Shown one piece after another: positions 58,757-64,000 of a stretch of 64,000 nucleotides of DNA. The notes under the pieces were generated by a model that saw nothing but the letters and a program-made list of their open reading frames with translations, had not been told where the DNA came from and did not search any database. The stretch comes from Pachypanchax playfairii. Taxonomy: Eukaryota > Chordata > Actinopteri > Cyprinodontiformes > Aplocheilidae. Position numbers and translations under genes: made by a program. How positions within the stretch are numbered: the stretch's first letter is position 1; the number at the start of each line of letters is the position of its first letter. The stretch covers positions 1,197,598-1,261,597 of the forward strand of contig SSNP01000059.1 of the NCBI GenBank assembly GCA_006937955.1. Direction: 5' to 3'.

Positions 58757-59455
58757 TCTTTTTCACCAGAGCAGATGAAGCTGTGCCTGAAAGTTAAAGC
58801 TGCTACATCCAGTAAAACCCTACATAGAAGTTCATCTAGCATCATTTATACCTGAGCAAAAACATATACCAGACGGAAGCTTGTCTGAGTCAGCCTTTGG
58901 AAGAAAATACAAGGATTGCTTTCTTTTGTAATACTTGAAGAAAATCCATAATTTAATCTATTTGGGAAAATATACAATCTTAAACAAAGAAAAAGACACT
59001 TTATGCTTTCCACTCAGTGTATCTCTTTTAGCAACACATTTAATTATACTACATGTATGTTATCTCTTCTCTGAAATCCAGGTGGAGGATCTGTGAAAAC
59101 AAAATCCATGAAGAGGTATGAGAGTCAAGCAACTGCAGGATAGAATATACTCACTGTTTTCTTCTCTAGAACTTTGACTACCTGAAAACACTAAACCTTT
59201 CTTACATACAGTACTGTGCAAAACAGGTGTGATAATCCCAAAATTTATATACACACATTCTGCACAATTGCTGCACTTAAAACATAAATCCATTGTTTTC
59301 GTTACTGCTTTTTGTAAGAATCAGAAGTTATTTTCCAAAATAATATTTTAAATTAAACTTAAAGAACATGTTTTTCTAATACTTGGTGTAAAACAGTGTT
59401 GATTGTGCGGTTTCTCCACAGGATGGTTGTGTGGAAACATCATGATCTTTTAGAC

Positions 59456-59546
59456 CAGGGGTGGGCAACTCCAGGCCTCGAGGGCCACTATCCTGCACAT
59501 TATAGATGTTCCCCTGCTTTAACACACCTGCTGCAGACCACCCCTG
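59456..59546. mobile_element. 91-bp hAT MITE with perfect 8-bp TSD
   Basis: Starts CAGGGGTGGGCAACTCC, ends accacccctg, and is flanked by identical TTTTAGAC (59448-59455 and 59547-59554). Confidence 0.9.
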
Positions 59547-59854
59547 TTTTAGACTTTTAAGTGAAAAAGAAGAATTTTGTAACTCAATACTAAGTTGTTC
59601 AAACTTTAAAAGCTTTTTTACCAATAAATAAAAATTCATATGAAACATTTATATGAAATTCTTATTTGAAATCTAAAATATTTACTCCAGCTCCAGTATG
59701 AGTTCATGAAATGTAACAATTTGCATGCAATATAGGTGCTAAAGGCAACCTTCTTATCATGCAGAAAGTTTTACCTTTCATGCAAAAGGATTCTTCAGTT
59801 CTGAGCACGGTCCCCTGCATCACTTCCTGCTGAAGTGCAAAGCAACAGGTCTGT

Positions 59855-60010
59855 ATATTCTCAGCTGTCCAGGACATGAAAATCCAGACTTTTTCTTTAA
59901 AAAGGCAACTGGACTTTTTCTTATTTTGAAGGCCTTTTCTACCTTTCATCCAAAAGGCTCCTTCTATTCTGATTCAGGTTTATAAGTCTCTGCTGGCACA
60001 AAGGTGTGAA
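59855..60010. repeat. Interspersed repeat copy 2
   Basis: Shares 'ctcagctgtccaggacatg', 'ggcaactggacttttt' and 'tttcatcc' with 9440-9610. Confidence 0.5.
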
Positions 60011-60794
60011 TAAGCAGAAAGAGTCCAAATGCTTGTTTGAAGATAAACTCATATGATTGTCATGAACGAATGAGAATTTACACACTTAAATAGTTGCAAT
60101 ATTGTTACACAACCATTTTTAAGAGGTTAAATTCAGCTTTGTTTGTATTTTCTGTTCTGTGTTTATGTAAAATCTTATGACACAATTTAAATATAACTAT
60201 TGAAAGTCATCAAAACTGGGACAAACGTTCAAGAATCTTTATCTCTGTTCTCATAACGAGTTGATGTATTATTCTCTAAGCAGTCGGAACAATATTAAAC
60301 ATTTTCAAATGTTGTTGTACAGTAACTATAAACTAAGTCTTTGCATCTGTGTGCAACACAGTACAGCGTGCATGTTGTGTTTAAAGTTGTAGGTTGGGGG
60401 TTTTAGTCATTTTGAAAGAGTTAAACTGTATTTATGTGCAGATGTTTTGATCTGGTTAAATGGAGATATCGGACTCATGTTGCAGTTGGAAGGGAAATTG
60501 AGTCATCAATATTTAACAATAACATAAATTTTTGAAAACAGTTTAGGGACAGAAGATTTAAAAGATTTAACAGTTGTGTCACCCATGCAGGCATTTCTAT
60601 ACATTCAGATGATTAATGTAAATTTTTTAATGTAGGTTCGACTTTGATGATTAAATCAGTACTAAATAACTTTTCCACAGCTGTGTCTCAGACCACCTGC
60701 TGGAACCGGTGTTCTGTAGAAATATGTTACCTGTTGAGATTCCTTCTGCACATGTGCCGTTCTACAGTCATAACTTCAATAAACAGATTTATCA

Positions 60795-61069
60795 TTTATT
60801 TTTTGTTTCTAAATTTTTCCATAAATACATTTTACCTGTCAAATAAATTCTCCCAGGACAGAAACACTAAATATGATGTTATTTTTACTTTCTTTACATT
60901 GTCAGAGGAACAGGCAAATGTTTGGACACACCCAGAGGAGAAGGACCCAACAATGGCTGATAAGGACCCAGAGGGCTTTTATATAGAAAATATCAGGGAA
61001 GGATCATAAAAATATCTTTAAATAATTAACAGGTCACACTCACCATAAACAAGAATATTGTATAAACTA
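60795..61069 (+). repeat. Duplicated ~272-bp segment, copy 2
   Basis: Partner of 44551-44824; the frame SEEQANVWTHPEEKDPTMAD to FYIENIREGS then TAA is preserved here. It abuts the hAT-like sequence starting at 61070. Confidence 0.75.
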
Positions 61070-61215
61070 GAGCCCTGTATTTGAGCCCGAGGGGCCCGAA
61101 GCCCGGCCCGAGGGTCTTCGGGCTGTCGGGGCGGATACGTCGGACATGGGCCGGGCCCAGGCTTTTTTTTTTACCTGCAAATGAAAGCGATGTGTTGTGT
61201 TCATTGTTTATCCAA
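61070..61215. repeat. GC-rich hAT-like terminus
   Basis: 'tagagccctgtatttgagcc' 'cgaggggcccgaagcccggc' resembles a hAT terminal repeat distinct from the transposase-bearing element, so one element may be nested beside another. No opposite end found. Confidence 0.4.
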
Positions 61216-63340
61216 CTTAAATGGCAACATTTGAATTAGGGATGTCCAGATCCGATCACGTGATTTCAGACTCGATCTGAACCGATCAGGACTCAGATAT
61301 ATATAATATATATATTTATATATATATCATTTCTTTTGACGCATTAATAGCTATGCAGTCGCACAGAGTTAGACTTTTTGACTCTACACAGGAACAGCAA
61401 CGTGTGTGTCATGACGTCACTGTTGCAGAGACGCTATTGGTTAAACGCCGGCAAAGTAGAACAATACAGAAGCAGCTTGGAGCAGAAAGTGAAAATATGT
61501 CAGCGGTGTGGAGGTATTATAAAGTTGATGATAACAACAATGCCATAGCAAACTGTGAAATATGTAAACTTGGGATTGCAAGAGGTGGGAAGGAAAAGGG
61601 TACATTTAACACAACAAACTTGATACGGCACCTCAAAAATAAAACACCTGACACAATACTGCGAGTTTACCCAGGCAACCCAGCCAAAGACTACTCAGCT
61701 CACGCTGCAGGACAGTTTGAAGAAGAGAGAAAAAATGCCCCGTGACAGCGCGAAGGCGCAGGATATAGCCAAGGTAGCACAAATGATCGCAATGAGTGAC
61801 CTGCCATTCACCTTTGTAGAGAACCCTGGATTTCTTATGCTTATAGAGCACTTAGAACCTCGATTTGAAATGCCGTCTCACCACTATTTCACAGAGAAAG
61901 CTCTGCCTGCCCTTTATAAGAAGCTTTCTGACAAACTACTTGAACTGTTATCAGATGTACCCCACGTTTCATTCACCACAGACATCTGGAGTTCGTCCGT
62001 AGCTCCCATGTCTCTCCTAAGCCTTACTGCACAATGGATTGACTCAAGTTTTGTTTTACGCCGTGCGACCCTACACGTCAAGGACTTTTGCGGCTCGCAT
62101 ACCGCAGAGTGCATCCAACAACTGATGGAAAAAATGCTAAACAACTGGGGAATTGACATCAACGGGTCCTCGTAATTTTGCGTGACAACGCGGCAAATAT
62201 GAAAAAAAGGTATGAGAGATATGGGGGTGCCGAGTCTGGGCTGCATCGCTCATTCCTGTCAACTCTGTGTGCACGAGGGCCTGCTGTCTCAGCGCAGCGT
62301 GACAGAGACCCTGGCAAATGCAAGGAAGACACCTCACCAGTGGGAGCTGATGAATAAGACAGCTGATGTGCTGTCCCCCTTTGAAGAGTTGACCAGGGAT
62401 GTGAGCAGGGAGACTGCACCTGAAGCTGATGTGATCCCTGCCATAACAGGTCATTGTATTTTTATTTATTACTTTATACTGTAACATTTATTGATGTTTT
62501 GGAACATGCATTTATTAAGTCGTTCATTTACTCATTAGTTCTCAGACGTGTTCTGTCTCGGGAGGATGATGATGACCAGGGAATAAAAACAATGAAGAGG
62601 ACTCAGTGGAGAAGCGTTTTGCTGATGTGGAAACTGAGCCTCCCTTTTACATCGCCTCTCTTCTAGATGAGCAAGTATAATAAAATTAAAATGCACATTT
62701 TGTACATCATGTTTATATAAAATCAAGTCATCACCAGACACTAGGGTTAAGCCAATTTATTTTTTACTTCCTTTTTAATTTAGTTTTGGGTAATTTAGCT
62801 CTAAGGTTAGATTTTTTATATTATCAGTTTATTGAGTACATGTGTAGGCAGTTGCCTAACTGAAGAGATGTGCTATGTGGTGTCTCTGGTCTTATTGTTT
62901 TGAATTGTGTGTTACTTTTATTTGTTTCTAGTTTTTTCACAAAGTCAGCCAACCTGTTGCTTGCAAAGGAACACCTTATCCAGGAGGTGGCAAGGACGGA
63001 GGGGGTGAGTGCTGTCAGTACCATGCCAGAGGATAATGAGGCTGCAGCAGAGCCAGTGAGCAAAGCATCCCCTTTGCAAAGCATATAGCAGCCTGGACAT
63101 TGCCTTTGAGGAAATTTTACAAGAGAGGCAGTCAGAGGGACGGTCCGTGAGTACCACATCTGCAGAAACGCAAATGCGGACCTACCCCCAGGTTAAGTGA
63201 CCCACTTCAGTTCTGGAAAGAACATGGTAACCGGTTTCCCTCTCTTGCAACCAAGTATCTCAGTGTCCCCTGCAGCTCTGTGGACAGTGAGAGACTTTTT
63301 TTAGTGCTGTTGCAAACATTCTTGATGAGAACAGAAACAG
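61216..63340 (+). pseudogene. hAT (ZBED-type) transposase, broken
   Basis: The left end reads 'agggatgtccagatccgatc', like hAT termini. The frame starts at MSAVWRYYKVDDNNNAIANC (61497) with a BED-type zinc finger (CEICKLG...LIRHLKNK). It shifts near 61735 to KAQDIAKVAQMIAMSDLPFT, HVSFTTDIWSS and LHVKDFCGSHTAECIQQLME, stops at 62175, then resumes with GCIAHSCQLCVHEGLLSQRS (62212 on), VEKRFADVETEPPFYIASLL (about 62610) and the C-terminal dimerisation motif FPSLATKYLSVPCSSVDSER (about 63230-63295). Order is right but several frameshifts make it inactive. Confidence 0.88.
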
Positions 63341-63344
63341 GCTC

Positions 63345-64000
63345 AGCCTGTTGTAGTGCACAGCGCTCCTCACCTGCTGCAGTGCAAGGAGCTCCTCGCC
63401 TGCTGCTGCAGTGCACGGCGCTCCTCACCTGCTGCAGTGCACGGCGCTCCTCGCCTGCTGCTGCAGTGCACGGCGCTCCTCGCCTGTTGCTGCAGTGCAC
63501 GGCGCTACTCACCTGCTGCAGTGCACGGCGCTCCTCGCCTGTTGCTGCAGTGCACGGCGCTCCTCACCTGCTGCTGCAGTGCACGGCGCTCCTCACCTGC
63601 TACTGCAGTGCACGGCGCTCCTCACCTGCTGCTGCAGTGCACGGCGCTCCTCACCTGCTGCTGCAGTGCACAGCACTCCACCTGTTGTAGTGCATGGTGC
63701 TCCTCGCCTGCTGCTGCAGTGCAAGGCGCTCCTCGCCTGCTGCTGCAGCGCACGGCGCTCCTCGCCTGTTGCTGCAGTCCACGGCTCTCCTCACCTGTTG
63801 CAGTGCACGGCGCTCCTCACCTGCTGCTGCAGTGCACAGCACTCCACTTGTTGTAGTGCATGGTGCTCCTCGCCTGCTGCTGCAGTGCACGGCGCTCCTC
63901 GCCTGTTGCTGCAGTCCACGGCTCTCCTCACCTGTTGTAGTGCATGGTGCTCCTCGCCTGTTGCTGCAGTGCACGGCGCTCCTCGCCTGCTGCTGCAGCG
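63345..64000 (+). repeat. GC-rich 26/29-bp minisatellite, runs off the window
   Basis: About 23 units of the form 'ctcctcgcctgctgctgcag' 'tgcacggcg', with or without one extra gct (29 or 26 bp). It begins inside the hAT transposase just after DENRNRLS. Both strands appear open in several frames only because of the repeat. Confidence 0.95.

Noticed and set aside
63207..63974. Open frames rich in Cys/Ala/Ser over the 3' end
   Set aside because: Generated by the 26/29-bp minisatellite; open on both strands because unit length and composition avoid stops.

Overview
The window is vertebrate nuclear DNA from a ray-finned (teleost) fish. Genes are split by GT-AG introns. Intergenic and intronic DNA is full of fish-type repeats: L2/Maui-like LINEs ending in the conserved 'catttagcagacgctttt' tail, tRNA-derived SINEs, hAT, PIF/Harbinger, Tc1/mariner and pogo/Tigger-like elements, TTAA-flanked MITEs and long GGAT arrays. 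I cannot name the species.

Layout. (1) 1-4.9 kb, + strand: the last two coding exons of a membrane receptor-like gene (4616-4721, 4833-4862). Its tail carries an FDNPLY endocytosis-type motif; upstream exons were not found. (2) 5-11.6 kb: repeats, including two PIF/Harbinger relics and a decayed LINE. (3) 11.67-13.74 kb, + strand: a complete polyubiquitin gene with TATA box, non-coding first exon, 1.16-kb intron, one coding exon of three ubiquitin units plus a terminal Asn, and a polyA signal. (4) 13.8-19.8 kb: no firm gene. It holds an unassigned minus-strand open block (about 14.36-14.65 kb), a Tc1-like relic with both ends, and a 0.54-kb GGAT satellite. (5) 19.87-53.31 kb, minus strand: nearly all coding exons of slc4a5 (electrogenic Na+/HCO3- cotransporter NBCe2), which I joined exon by exon with consistent phases into about 1,100 codons. 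(6) 53.3-61 kb: slc4a5 upstream flank with a GGAT array and several MITEs. (7) 61.07-64 kb: a broken hAT transposase running into a GC-rich 26/29-bp minisatellite that continues past the window end.

The most interesting signals are in slc4a5. Two tandem, intact, same-phase 114-nt exons encode alternative versions of one membrane span (28501-28614 and 28132-28245; 23 of 38 residues identical), which suggests a mutually exclusive exon pair. There is an apparent GC-AG intron after 35853-36007. A possible alternative first exon (47498-47561) would splice in phase to exon 3. Elsewhere there is a near-perfect 30-bp hairpin at 3389-3455, three copies of one TTAA-flanked element family in and around slc4a5, and a long-TIR element with an 8-bp target duplication. 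I see no novel multi-gene system; apart from slc4a5, ubiquitin and the receptor tail, the window is mostly transposon-derived.
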